DNA of 64,000 nucleotides, taken from NCBI GenBank assembly GCA_031213475.1, contig JARUPZ010000026.1, positions 372,001-436,000 of the forward strand. The letters run 5' to 3'. The position numbers and the translations under genes were made by a program. Below the pieces are notes generated by a model that saw only the letters and a list, made by a program, of their open reading frames with translations, searched no databases and was not told the DNA's origin. The DNA is from Nereocystis luetkeana (Eukaryota; Sar; Phaeophyceae; Laminariales; Laminariaceae). Shown here one piece after another: positions 33,851 through 47,019 of the stretch (its first letter is position 1; each line of letters begins with the position of its first letter).

Positions 33851-35599
33851 CGGCTGGGCCCGTCTCGCTTAATTAATGCGCACCTTTTTTTTTACTTAAA
33901 TGTCCGGGAAGCCTCGATCCGATTGTACGCGATAAACGTACTCGGTAAGTCGAGCCTTTGTTTCCATTTAATTTTTGAAATGTTGCTCATAATGAACAAC
34001 AACCGAGTCCAACGGAATATGCGATTCGAAAATGGTTTTATCTCGGGTTCCGTGTGTGCTGTAGTTTGTCCGCATATATATATATATTCCTGTACCAGGT
34101 ATGTACCACCATATCAATGGTCATCGTAGCTCCAACCTGCGAAGTATGCACTGTCTACATCATATTCCAGTATACTCGTAGCGGACCTGGACAGCCCACG
34201 GTTTGCGTCGGAGCCGCTGGTTGGCCAGAGTTACAAAATACGTTGATATACAGGTCCCGTCGGCGGGGGACAGATCTGTGTGGCATGCGCAGTTCTGACT
34301 GGATTCAAATGTACTGTGCATGAATGTAATAGCCCAACATTTCGACATGTAACGTTTGACAACTTAAGACAGGAGCCCTTGTCTGCGATCCCTGGTGACG
34401 GGTGGTTATTGTTCATGATGCAATTGGTTGAGGTAGAAATTTAAAATGACTGATAGAAATACCTCGACGGGTGGTATGTTTCTGATATATTACGACAATC
34501 ACGTCAACACCGTCTGGCAGTGAATATAAGACATCGACGAGTGTCTTTGATTGTAACTGCACAATCGTGCGATATTGCCTGTTCTATTTGCCAGGAATAA
34601 ATTGTCTTTGCTCTGCTTCTTCAACCTCGCCCTTCTCCGGACTACGATACGTGCTCTCGTTTTTATCGCGAAAACACTTCGTCGTGTTCCTCGCTCGTCA
34701 ACTTACTGACGATCGCACCACACGCGCTGTGTACGTAGCGCTTTTTGCACAGATGATTTCGAGTACAATAGGAAAAGCCCTTCCTGGGGCGCTCGAGTTC
34801 GCGAAATCGACCCCACGAGGTACAACAAGGTAGAGTATGCCAGTGATATACAGCTGCTGCTGGTGCTGCTGATACGTATTGGGGTTCAGCACTACACCGC
34901 AGTCGGCGCGACGGCGCCATCCAATGTATTTGCGGTGAAAATTGGTTGTAATATGGACCACAGAAACTCTACAAATTGGGCCGTTTACCCATTCATTATT
35001 TCCAAGAGGCAGAAACGCAAAAAAAATAACCGTCGATACACATATTATTGCTATTATTGGTATACTGCACAACAAACTGATTCAATAATTGACAACTTAT
35101 ACATATAACTCTCCACATACCCGTACATATATACCACTGATGTACGTAGAGGGCATTAAATTTGCTCGCGTTCGGCCCTGTGTGGGAGCCACCCATGCTC
35201 TCTGTCGCTGCTGTCGGGAACGTTCTTCGCGTTAAATACCAGGTCAGAATGGGTAACATTCCCGGCACTATTGGGGTAGAACCCGAACCCGTACGGGTAC
35301 CCTTCGTGTTGTGACAAAGGTTAAGGCATACCCGTACCCCGGGCGTTGTCACGCAGTCTCCATATATATGTCAATGAAGTTGCGGGTATGGGTATGGAAG
35401 CCTTTCAGAAATTATAGAAAGGGGTAACAGGTAAGGGTATCGTAGTCATAAATAACTCACTGAAGCACCAGGAACGGTATGGAACTATTGCAGAACTCAC
35501 GAAAGCTCCGGGTAAGTAAGAAAATCACACCCTGGGCAATAGACAACGGTTCTATCGTCTATGAATTCCTATGAGATAGTGGAATTGACTGTCCATTGC
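33851..35599. other. No recognisable gene; dispersed repeats
   Basis: The segment 34,230-34,430 is a diverged copy of sequence at 45,585-45,780 and, more weakly, 49,060-49,260 (landmark GACAGGA.CC.TTGTCTGC). 35,370-35,540 carries short tandem units with AGCTCCGGGTA that recur at 36,760-36,890 and 48,010-48,290. Confidence 0.45.
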
Positions 35600-36690
35600 G
35601 GTCCCTAATTCCAGTCAATTGAAAGGTATCAAGGTCTTTTGTCCAGGCAATTTCTATCGAATGACCTCTACCTGGCCCTATTGTCCAGATAACTCCATTT
35701 TATAGGCAGTTGCCGTAACCAATGGTCCGGACAATTCCAACTAATGGGCCTTCTCCTATATAAATGTCCGGCCAATTTCAACTGACAGACCGTCTCCTTA
35801 GTCATTTGTCCCGGCAATTCCAGTTGGCAGACGCCCCCCGGAAGCAGTTGTCCGGAGAATTAAAATTAATAGACTGCTGCCAAAATTATTTGTCCCGACA
35901 ATTCCAATTAATAGACAGTCTCCCATATCAATTGCCCCGATATTTCCAATTAATACACAAGCTCTAAATTTAATTGTCTGGACAATTTCCATTAGCAGAC
36001 TGCCTTCTAAATCGATTGTCAGGGCAATTCAAATTAACTGACAGTATACAAATCCAATTGTCCGGGCAGTTCCGGCTAATTAATACGAAATATCCAGAAT
36101 CACTTCTTGGTAGGCAGACTCCTGAATCAATTACCCGTACAATTCAAGATACCAGTGCATACCTGGTACGGTGTATTTAGTTTCGTGAAACGTGTTGATA
36201 ATGGTTTATCAGGTACATCTGAGCACATGGGCTATCCGAAATAAATTGCTCAGACAATCCCAATTAATAGACAACTAACTCCCGAAATCAATTGTCCGGA
36301 CAAATTAATTCCGGTTAGTGGACAGTACACGAAATCAATTGTCCGGACAATTCCAATTATTGGTCCAGCAACCGGAATCAATTTGCTGGCTAATTCCAAT
36401 TATATACCAGTCTTCTCAACCAACGTTTAGGGCAATTCCAAATAATAGACAACACTCGAAACCTATCGTCCACACAACTCCAATTAATAGATGGTCTTCG
36501 GAATCTATTGCCTGGATAATTTGAATTCACAGGCAGTCAGTCGCCGAAACCATTTGTCTGGCCTGTTTCAAATAGTGGGTAATCGCCGAAATCATTTGTA
36601 TGGGCAATTTCAATTAATAGAACGTCGCCGTAGCCAATGGTCAAGACAAATCCAATTGACACAAAGCCTCCTGAATTAATTGTAGACCCA
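35600..36690. repeat. 42-bp minisatellite
   Basis: About 25 degenerate units contain AATTCCAATTAATAGACAG and CAATTGTCCGGAC. The unit is about 42 bp in its clearest part. Because 42 is divisible by three, reading frames stay open over several units and mimic a 14-residue protein repeat (QFQLID...), which I do not take as coding. Confidence 0.7.
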
Positions 36691-38599
36691 ATAGGCGTTT
36701 GAAATAATATTTCTGCAGCATGTGGTAATATCACGAATGTTGCATCTACCTGTGCTCGTACCCACACCGCGGGTATTGCGCCACGGGCGTACAGAGGATA
36801 CAGAAATAAATGCCGGGTACGGGTGTGAATGTCGTACAGGACTTACTTACAGAAGTTCCGGGTACGGGAAAATAACGTTACAAACACCCCGGAAGATGGT
36901 TCTCTACGCACAGACCGCAACAACCATGCATCAACCAGCTTGCACCGGCTGCCGCACATGACCACTATTAACAAAGGATAGTTATCCATTTCAAGCTACA
37001 TGCTTCGAGTTGTCGTGTTGATATAATTATCTGCGTCACAGGGGGGGGGGCACTGGCGTAGTACGATAGCCGCGGCACCGCTGCTTCTTGTTCAAGTACC
37101 CGAGAGCCCCCCCCCCTCCCTGCCGACTGGCCGGGGGCCCCACCCCACGCGGTCTCGGATGTTAGCGGTTTGACGTCGACACCCATATGTATCTATTGTG
37201 ACGAGCAACCAATACGGACTGATACAAGTTTATGAATATCTTGAGTTGGATCTTCGGGTGAATGTTCGGTGAATGTACTGTGCGGAGAGCCTACGAGCGT
37301 TTCTTACTCGTAGTACAGTATCTTGTGTATCCAATGCAACACCATAGGTAGCGATGCTGAGAACGTTGTTAGAACTTCACTAGATTATTGTGCTAGGCAG
37401 AGAGTATTACCGGAATGTTGCTATAGGACGGACTGCCACTACAACAGCTAAGTATAATAGCGTACCATTACGAATGTTGCTATAGGACAGACTGGCAGCT
37501 AGTACAATAGCCCCTATAGCCGATTGGCATATCTGCCCGTAGCGTGGGCATTGTACTGGATGATCAAGCGAAGGTCAGCCCTACCTTTATCCCTCCTCTC
37601 GACTTCACTCCACTCCTCTCCTTTCCTTTTCTCTCCCCTGCCCTTTCCACTTCTCGTCTTCGCTTGATCAATGAGATCAATATGTTTTTCAGAATGGCCA
37701 CGTAAAGGCCAACTTCAAACCATATTTTTCGCATGTATGTATGTAGTCTTCACAGGCACTTCGGTGTCACCTCTGTCATCTCTCTCCACAGGGAAATAAT
37801 CTCGACACGTACTTCATTCTTTCATCGGACGTTTCCAACCCCCAATGGTATGAACTCATTAATATACCCCCATCGCTACCTCCTAAGTTTAAACAAAATC
37901 ATGAATAAAATTAGGTGTGGCCGTCAACACGCATGATGACCGCCCAGCTCTACCCTCCTTCTAAAAACGAAAAGGGCGGGTGGGTGGTACGAGCCACAAC
38001 AACAGTATACCTGGTTTAGACGTATCATTCGGCAGCGGGCAGTCTCCTGCTCGTGCACCTCTGCCAGGCCCGGCGTAGCTTTAGATGCATGTCGAGCTGA
38101 AGGCACTCACCAGTGGCCGTCTCCCACTTATACCCTTGCCTCTGGTCGAAATCTATAACGTCGATAGAGCCCACGACTGTAATAAGCGTCAATGCATCGC
38201 TCGACATTCAAAAAGACATTTCATTTTGTCATTCGGACTATGATATAATATATTTCAATGTAAATCTGTCGAGCTGCCGGGCTATTCTTATTGTCTGCGA
38301 CACCACCGGAAGGGGGGGGCGTTCACAGGAGTAGAACGAGAGCCGCGGCACCGACCACTATTTTTCGTTCCAGCACGGGAGAGCCCCCCTCCCCCTACTC
38401 GACTGGCCGGGGCCCTAACACACGCAGTCTCGAACGATCGAGACCCCCAATGGTAGAAAACCAGTGACATCCACCAACTCCGAGGTCGCGTCGATACTAC
38501 GGTATTCGACCCATACAGTACCCTAACCAGGCAGCTTCTGCCATATATTCTCGGTCTCTCCTGGTATACGCGATACGATCCCCGCGCCCTCTGGTTTAT
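36691..38599. other. No recognisable gene; two copies of a G/C-run repeat
   Basis: 37,040-37,180 and 38,310-38,450 share a poly-G run, GAGCCGCGGCACCG or similar, GAGAGCCCCCC and CGACTGGCCGGGG. A 13-bp inverted pair TGATCAAGCGAAG/CTTCGCTTGATCA brackets a CT-rich stretch at about 37,561-37,671. Confidence 0.45.
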
Positions 38600-38950
38600 T
38601 CCGGGTGTATAACTTGGGAGGCTCCAAAGACTTCTACTCTCTCTCTAAATTGCCCTCGGTGGCATCTCCCGCCCGGCCGCCCGCGGAGTGGCTGCACCGA
38701 TACGCAATGAGTAGAGGGAAACTTCGGTGGGATCATCTCCTGTTTTCGTCGCCACCCGGCGAAGCACCTCGAGGGCTTCAAAACGCTTTCTCACTCTTAC
38801 TTCGTTACCGTGCATACACAGGGCGGCGCAATTTAGCAATGAATGTCGGATAGCCCGAAAAACGTTATACCCTTGGAGCGACGGCGCCGCCGCCTGCTCC
38901 CATCTCGGAACGCGGTCCCCGTGAGACCTCGCGCGTTCGCACAATAAACG
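38600..38950 (-). pseudogene. Tyrosine recombinase C-terminal relic
   Basis: On the - strand one frame reads ALEVLRRVATKTGDDPTEV followed by SLYSLRIGAATPRAAGREM and PPRAI, then a stop at 38,645. The H-S-L-R-x-G-x-A-T pattern (here YSLRIGAAT) with the following ...xAI[Q]RE... is the C-terminal catalytic region of tyrosine recombinases as found in Crypton, DIRS or similar algal elements. The His is replaced by Tyr and the frame is interrupted, so it is not functional. Upstream parts (38,950-40,300) have many stops. Confidence 0.5.
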
Positions 38951-40466
38951 ACCCCTGTTGGGCCCAGTCGCCTCTATAACCTCTTCACCTCACTTCGATG
39001 CTGAGGCCCTGGTGCAATTGCAGCGACGTCAAGCCCCCCCGCCCTCCCCGGACCACGCAACGTCTGTCCTCGTTACGTCGTGTACGTCGTGTACGTGGTG
39101 CACCGCACCGGTATATGAGGCGAAGGCTTCGTGTGAACTCACCGCCAAAACGATAGGCCGACGCAAAAGGAAACCCAACTAAATTATCCACTTGGTAACC
39201 ACGACGAGACTACGTCCTGTCCTCCCAACAGTCTGCCCCGTGAAACGGGGCGGTACGTGCGGTGGTGTGCGACCGCGCAACGCACTTCCGTGCTTGTTTC
39301 ATAAGCGACAACGACGTCCGAAACAACATTTGCAAATGACGGGATGGAATTGTAAATAGCTGATAGTTTAGCCGCTGTACAACCGGCTTGATTGCCCTCC
39401 GAGGCACATCACGCTACGTTCTCGACCGATGCCTGAATCCCATCCGTATCGGAGGCTGCCGCGTCCAGGTATTCGGCCTACCGGATCAGCCCTTAAAACG
39501 AGGCCCTACACCGGACACCGACTGGAGGCTGAACAAGCTACCTGCACTCCTGGGCATAGCGCGACGCCCTCTGGCCGCAATACATGTCGGCACTATTAAG
39601 AGTCATCGCCGGGGAAGAACGTGCCGAGATTTACGCTGATCGCCTCTGACTTCCATCTTGCGATGCTGTCCGCAATAGTGTTCTCCACGCCAGCGACGTT
39701 CAACGCGTTGAACTTTCCTCCACTGGCTACCTTGGAACACCCCAAGAGACGCATAAGTGCCCCGCATCGGGGTTCGGTTCTCCCCCTGCATTTGGAAACC
39801 CTTTAAGCGGCGGAGGTAAGTTACTATACCCCCGCATTAAAATGATACATCGAGCGTATCGACAGTAGGCAGTGTGTTAGATTAATAAGTTACGAACGTC
39901 CCCGGCTTTACCACCATGCGCAACAGCTTAAGCGCGTTCATCGAGAGATCATCTCAACGTTTGACCGTCGTGCTAAGTCGCTCGGGCCCGTCGGCGTCGA
40001 ATTTGAAACGCCACTACACTCCGGACCGTGCTCGTGCCCCGACGACTTGACCCCCGTGGCGTTCCCCGAAGCGTCCGACCACAAGGTAAACGCGGGCGGC
40101 GGTCATGAACTTCATCACAAAGGGGCGGATAGGCGACCCGCCGGAACGGCAAATTCTCCTTCCACGAACAGGCACCAAAAGGACACGTCGGCATGGACAA
40201 AATCAGGACTGAATTGGATTCTTGTGGAAGAGGCTGCGCGTGAGTGGGATACGTGGAACTTCGCGCCCCCCGCGCGAACGGGAGGCAAGCCTACATGATT
40301 AAGTATGCACCGGACGACATATTTCCCCTGCCGCACTATTTCTCATGAGTGATTTAGTCGCCCAATTTGCGAGCGCATCGCCGCCTCGGATGTCATGCTG
40401 TGCTATGGTTTGCTAGATTCTGGTAACACTCTTGATCGTCCTCTATCGTTCTCGTGCTTTGCCCGG
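38951..40466. other. No intact gene; possible remains of the recombinase element
   Basis: GC-rich with short frames on both strands. No motif is certain. Confidence 0.35.
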
Positions 40467-41510
40467 GACTGTCGGCGTCCTTCCCGGAGTCACATGTCAC
40501 TCGACGGACTACCGAGTCACTGCAAACTAGCTTGCGGGCGCTTAATGTGTCGTTCATGCAAGCCTCATCTTTTACCTGAAGTCAACGAACACGCACTCCG
40601 ACCGCGGAGACCGCCTCGTGATTCACGGTAGTCCAGACGTTAGCTGAGTTCACCGCGATCTTGCGGAGCTGACGACGGTGGTGCTCAGGTTCCAGTCGCC
40701 GTCTTTCACGTCTAACACCGACCTCGTCCTGCCATTTGTGCCCACGATGACCTCCGCAAGATGGGTGTTGAGGTCCGGACAAGACACCGAGACGCGGGAA
40801 GCCATGGGTTTGCAATTGAGGGCTTGCGGGGCTTCATGAAGCTAAGCGGCATGTCTTCTGTCCCTCAGCGAAGCGTTCATGAGAGAACTTCGTGAACACC
40901 GTGTCGTGGTGACTTGATGAAGTGTGGGCACATTCGCACGTGATAGACGCACGTCGAGTTATCAAAAGTAACAAAGTTGGTCTTGCCGCTGCATAGGTAC
41001 GTGATTAGCTATCGTCACGCTACCAACGCTGTCGTGCGAATGTTACCCGAACGAATGAACAATCCCGCAACAACCGCAGAACAGATCGATCGGGGGGCTT
41101 GACTTCTAAATTCGATTGATGGCCATTTCCGAACTTTTTGTGTATCACGCAGTGCTAAACACTATTCTGGAATACTTCATCTTGATAGGTCATCACCACA
41201 TATTATCACCCTCGCTGGTTGCGTGTCCTCGCTCGACAGTTGATGGCGGCCCTCGCATACTCTAAAAGTACGCCAGGGGCGTGGTTTATCGACCCTCGAA
41301 GCTTGGTGTTGCAGCACTTGTTCAGGACCACGTCCATCTGGGGGCTCTCGCTGGTCAGGCCGAGTAACAACTTGCTAGATCGACTCGTATGTCACGCAGT
41401 CGGACACAAGAAACATTAACGTGGCAATCGTCTTCGAAAACAACCTTGATTTCTTCACACACGGAGCAACGTGTGACAGCGTCTACATTGATTCCCGTGA
41501 GGGGGGTTGA
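40467..41510 (+). pseudogene. Broken third copy of the last two exons of gene 1/2
   Basis: 40467-40868 resembles gene 1 exon 11 (402 versus 430 bp). Its acceptor AG has become GG, its donor GT has become CG, and the frame is broken by indels and stops. 41240-41510 resembles exon 12 (LMAALAYSKSTPGAWFIDP), keeps its acceptor AG, but frameshifts after SIWGLSLVRPS. No copy of exon 10 or of cysteine modules is recognisable upstream. It lies on the + strand, the orientation of gene 1, and is followed by the same downstream flank, so it is a degraded segmental duplicate rather than a processed copy. Confidence 0.85.
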
Positions 41511-43820
41511 GGCGCATGGGTTGGCCTACCTTTTGGTCGATCCAACATCGGGAGCTGTAGTAGCGTGGGGTCGTGAATGTTTTGTGTCTAGCTCTGCCGC
41601 ATATTTTCTTCCACAAGGACTTCAGGGATATTGTTGTTGTTGCTGTTGTTGTTGTTCTCACATTAACTCACAATTCAATGCAGTCCGTGGTCGCAGGATA
41701 GGCTCCAATAACTCTGGAGTGAAAGAAATACCTCAAGTAAAAACAGATGCAAAAAAAAAACAAGCATACGATATATATCCGGTGGCAGGGCTGAGAGCAA
41801 AAAAGAGCGGGAACGGGAAATATCTTGCCTGGTCGGATCGTTTGATGTAATTAAGTTTTTTGTCTTTCGACCCGAAATTGATGTCCACGTGTCTGAGTCG
41901 AGCTCTTGGCGAGGAACGTGAGGATAGCGTTTCTTGAATGCCATCCTCAAGGGTCGAAATAAGCCAAGTGCGTATAGCCACTCCTTGACTCCACCAGCCA
42001 CTCTAAGTGAATTTGCCATCGATTCTATGCGGAACGCCGTTCACCCTGTCGTATCGAGTACACATGGTTTACTTGCGAGGTGCGCGAGGTATTGCTTGGC
42101 CCACCATACAGTTGGTTGTTATTCCCGCGAATGTGTGTATTATTATGGCAAGCACTGTCAGCCCTTTTGATGCCATCGCTCGCGTGCCAATAAGAGACGC
42201 AGGACCGACACGCGCTGCAAAAGTTAACTACCATCCGCATATTGTTTCTGACCTATCCATGGACACAGGGAAAATCGAAACCGTTTTTTCCACACTATGC
42301 GTTCGGCGACGAGTGCCGTGTACAACTGAAAGTTTTAGTTGTTAGGTGAAAAATACACTATAGTATCGTCGCAATCCGCATTTCACAAGTTGACCTATAA
42401 CAGTGACCAGGAAACTAACTAATTTTATCGGGGGTTTTCACTGTTGATTTCTTTTTCAATATGAGCTGCGCCGGCAATGCTTGGAACGAAATGTAGTAAT
42501 TGGCGAGAAGGAGGGCTTACCCAACGCCCCAGCGTGAACAGTGGGTTTTATGTGGCTTCGGAAGTTATGACTGATTTACTCCTGGCTCTGTCGTTACCCC
42601 GCATACACGCAGTGCTTTCGTGGTTGTGCTACGTACCTTATCGCGACCCTGCGCCCGACCGCGCAGCCTCCATTTGAATGGGAAACATCGATTTTAATCG
42701 CGAGTCGGGGGTAAACAAATTGTTCTTCGGACTTCGCGACTTACGTTGAACCGTTCGTTGATTGGCAACTGATAACCGCTCACCGTTCGTGTATTCGCCC
42801 GTGGTCTTTCCTCAGCAAGGTCAAGCATTTATCCCACAACGATCTCGAGTCTTCGTCGTGCACGTACGCTGCGGGTTGGGGGGTTTTCTATTTCGAAGAA
42901 CTGATTGGTGTGCTGGGTTTAGTATGTTGTAGAAGTAGTAAAGACTCCGTCAAACTCACCGTCATTACTGGTGGTATGGGTTAAGGGTTCAGACTAGGGC
43001 CGTACCAAGGCGGTGGGATGTTGAGTAGGCTAAGATAGGCAGGTAAAGACCGTGTGTGACTTGACCTACACACGTGACGTTACCCCGCACGCTGTTTCAC
43101 GCCGCGTTAAACGATGTGCTTGCGTGAGTTCGTACTTATCGACGGGAGATAGGTCGTGAGGCCGCTTTCATCATGCTCGACATGTTCCTCGTGAATCACT
43201 GTGCGAAATACTCACAATACATTCCGTGCGTTGCCCTTTTGGCTTAGCTTGAGGACGAAACAGGTCCAGAAATGATAGAGAGAACGGCAGTTTTATAACG
43301 AGACGAGACCACGCCAAGATGAGCAGCTCCGGGGTTGTATTGCCTCGTGAGTCCCGTGTCTCAAGCCGCTGCATTGTGACGCAGAGACACGTGCACGGTA
43401 TGTGCTGCGGGATTCGTTTGTTTTGTTGCCCGTAGAGAAATGACTCGGCCCTGAGGCTTGGGGGGCGTGTCCATATGTTTTCGCGTCTTAGGGAATGTTT
43501 CAAGCGGCTGGCTGCAAAGATACGGGGAAGGGGGAGACACTCGAGTAATTCGCGGTTTGTGTTATACGAGAGAAAATTTCAAGTCGGGTACGACACGTTT
43601 CCGCTTCGGCAAATGGCAATTCTCTAGAAATGGTAACACGTTCTCGACGGTAGACTCTCACGGTGAATGCAATCTCGGTTCAGGTGAGGGCTCAACGGAA
43701 ACCACCCCGCGCATGAGGATGATCATATAATCATCGATACTTCACGCAGGAAAGTAGCACGAAGGCAATCACAAAGCCATAAATGAATATAGAAAGTGCT
43801 TCGAATTATTGTGAGGAAAA
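41511..43820 (+). repeat. Second copy of the shared 3' flank, behind the pseudogene
   Basis: This region is diverged but collinear with 31,805-33,850, including TACTTGCGAGG, the CGCAGAGACA block and GAGGCTTGGGGG. It is interrupted at about 41,631-41,765 by a family-A (TTG)n repeat that is absent from the gene 1 flank. No recognisable gene lies here. Confidence 0.65.
41631..41765 (+). repeat. Family A copy inserted in the pseudogene flank
   Basis: The (TTG)n tract, GTTCTCACATTAACTCACAA and CAATGCAGTCCGTGGTCG are as in the other copies. Confidence 0.65.
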
Positions 43821-46615
43821 GTTGTTTTTTTTGTAACACAAACGTCCATCAGAGGTAGGATGGATCCGGCAAAATAATCACGGAGCACTGCAGTATTAGT
43901 AAGTTAACATAGATAAGTCAGGCCTAGGGATGAAACCATACAACAGCCGGGGGGCTGTTCCACGGGGCTTCGTGATTGGGCGTCATCGTCCATTGAGGTA
44001 AATCGTCACCGTTACTTTTCAAGCTACTCTGTCTTTAGCGGACTTCGATACCCGACATAAACTACACAGGTACTTGTCAACTCATTCTACTATCGACCCA
44101 TTGCGATTGAATCGGTTTCTCGAGGGTGGCGTTCTGTAAAGCATGGCAAACATAGCAAAGGACGCACCGCATTTCTTGTGTATAGTATGTAGGAGTGCAC
44201 GATGCTGTTATTCCTCTGAAGCAGTTGGGGTCCTCTGCAACCAACCACCTGTTATGTCTGAATGTCTGTCAGTACAGTTGACAGTACCTCGACGACATAC
44301 ATAATACCTGTCTGTAACACGTTTTTGTCCATCCAGTCTCCTCCACACGTGGCTCTTGCATTCCGTTTTTTTTTGGAGTTCAACCGGTTTGCCCAGCGCC
44401 CGCTCTTCACTTTCGAACCTAGCTCTAAACCCTCCTGTGTCCTTGACCCACGCCTGCCACAACGAGAACCTTGTTCACTATCTCTGCCAGGTATGCAACT
44501 CGGAACTAAACGCGACACGTCGCTGTAGCTGGAACTCAACCCGACACGTCGCTGTGCCCTAGACTCAGGTGCCTACATCCTCGGAGTATACATCCTCGGA
44601 GTAAACCACACTTTTATGACGGTCAGAGACAGCCCCGACCAAGGTGGAAGAAACGAACTACAGTAAACGGGTTCGAACCGGTACACGAAAGCCTGAGAAA
44701 TAAATGGGAACAGGAGTTAGGGGTTTCCTCTCGCTCTCCGGGGCACCAAAAACAAAAACGCCTCGCTGTGCCTGTGACACACGCACGCAACGAACGCCTA
44801 GCTCACTGCCGCTCGTTCAGCGGATTCTTCAGTCTCGGGTTCCCTCGACACTACTATTGATAGTGATCAGGACGGCTCATCGGGACAGGAGCTAACCCTT
44901 CCCGATCGGGATAAAGCAACACCACCTTGCTGGTGACGGGATCAGTGCTACTTCCACCACTATGGGTTCGTGGCTCACGCCTGGTACGACTGCTGTGCAT
45001 CAACCGTACTGTTGTGACCCGGACTCATACCCGTCACAACCCTTGGTCATGGCCTCTGATGATGCGCAAACGCCTGAAACGCACGGCCCCTGAGAGTCTC
45101 GTAGCCACTGCTCGCGCCTTTAATGTCCGTGACTCATGCCCTGCACGAGTTTCGCTGACGGTTTTACCGTCAGCAGTTTGCCGAGCCACTTGCATTTGAC
45201 CCACGGCATAAACGACTGATGCTTGATGCTGTTGGCACGAGCTCAACTCACGATCATTCAATGCCCGTAGTGTCGGACTCGCCACCAAGTCTACTAGACT
45301 TGGTATGATGCGCCGAGTGCTCTAGGCTCACGCCCGCATGACCCTAGTGCTCGCGGCACGCCCGCGATAACTTCCATGGCACTTCGTCGGCTATCACTGC
45401 CACCTACATGGGACTCCCATAAACTACCTGCGATGGACGCTTTCATGAAAGATTTTCATGAATGCGGGGGGTTGCCATGACGTACCATCGGACCACAAGG
45501 GGGGCCGGGTCTTCTGCATTCTTCTGTATACCACTATTCCACCCGGGACGCCAGCTCTTCGACATATTTAACACCCACCGCGGTTCATCAACCCACAGTT
45601 CCCGCCGTTCCAAGACCGGCGGGGGAGATATCTTTGTGGGATGTACTGTTTTGATAAATGTGTGTGTGTACCGTGCACGACTGTACTTGCCCAACATCTC
45701 GGCAGGTAGTGGTTGACAATTTCCCAGACAGGAACCTTTGTCTGCTATCTGCGGTGACGACTTGTTTCCTGTCTCCAGGGTGCATCTGGGTAAGCTAGAA
45801 GCTTAAAGGGATAGTTAAACATATGTCGACGAGAAGTAATTTATACCCTGACCAGCGGAAAGACAGTGAGTGGCTGTGTATAGGTGTCCGAATGGAAAAC
45901 ACTTAGTTTTGGCAACCGGTAAGTTCATACTTGTTGAAAAAATGGCAGACACGTATCCTGTATGGCACATAACATATTTCACTCGCCCGCCGCTGCAAGT
46001 TAGTTTTGGATTATTCATACTACTTGCGAAGTATTGTCGTTGAATTAACACTCATGATAGGAGCTACCTCTCCAGCCCCCCCACCCCCCCCCCATCCGTG
46101 ATCTAACAGAGATATGTTTAAACACCAAGGTCTGTACTACTTTTCTAATTTCCAGCCCACTCTGAGCTTGCCGTACATGGCACGTTTGCACTCTGCCCAC
46201 GTTCATGCTCAGACTGACTATTCTAGAACGCCGCCTACGATCCTTGAAGATGAGCTATTGTAAGCGTTGTCCTGGCCGATGCTCTTCTGGAGGAGAATAC
46301 CACCTACGGTAGGAGACAAGACTATGCTCGGGGCTAGGAGAGATTGTGAGCTGCATCGGCCGCACATCGTTTCTCACGGGCAGGCTTTTAGCTTCGGGTC
46401 TAGTCACAATACATCCCTTGAATACTTCGTCAATCCATTTATCAGATATCCCTCGGATCCTTAACACTCGCTTTAACAGGCCGAGCCATCCCACACTAGG
46501 GGTGCACCAAGAGTTCCTGAGCCCCTTACATTAGGAGCTCAATATCTCACCCGATAAAATACTTGGAAGAAAATCGTTCGTTCCACCCAACCGGCACTTG
46601 TATGCGCTGGTCCTA
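43821..46615. other. No recognisable gene
   Basis: 44,700-45,480 is GC-rich with broken frames. One reads CYFHHYGFVAHAWYDCC near 44,940, weakly recalling the His/Cys segment before the protease in gypsy-type elements, but it is too degraded to call. 45,585-45,780 is the dispersed repeat also found at 34,230-34,430. Confidence 0.4.
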
Positions 46616-46704
46616 TTACGGGGGACCTTAGTTAACAGCACTTATGGTATGTTTAACCATTTTTACTAACAATATTTGGTCCTGTTAACTATGCCCTACC
46701 GTAA
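46616..46704. mobile_element. MITE, TTACGGGGGACC family, copy 3
   Basis: This 89-bp element has the same arms as the 15,572 copy, shortened in the middle. Confidence 0.7.
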
Positions 46705-47019
46705 AAGTACGAATGTAGGAGTATTTTCTTCATCCTAACTGATAGTTCCTCACTTACGGAACTCAATTGGTCAGAAACCTTTGGCCTCCAAAAGGGCAAC
46801 CCTTACCGTGGGGTGACTCGGCGAGCCACTGGGCCCCTTCGTCCGGCATGCAGGTGCCCCTCTGGTGTAAAATAAGAGTTACGGGTGTTTCGTCTTGGTC
46901 GAACGCATGATTGTTCATGATCCGAGGCATTTCAAATTAATCTCGTAGTTGCCTCCGATCTAATTGGAGATTATATCGGAACTAGGATAACGTTTGGCCG
47001 AGGTCAATAACGTCATGGT
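46705..47019. other. No recognisable gene
   Basis: Part (46,725-46,880) is similar to 61,860-61,960 read in reverse complement (CTTTGGCC, GGGGTGACTC), i.e. a dispersed repeat that also sits in a gene 2 intron. Confidence 0.35.

Noticed and set aside
35764-36679. Repeated QFQLID-type protein frames
   Set aside because: They are translations of the 42-bp minisatellite, interrupted by many stops; not supported as a gene.
44927-45199. Possible gypsy-type gag/protease remnant (CYFHHYGFVAHAW)
   Set aside because: Only one short weak motif, stops on both sides and no aspartic protease or reverse transcriptase motif nearby.
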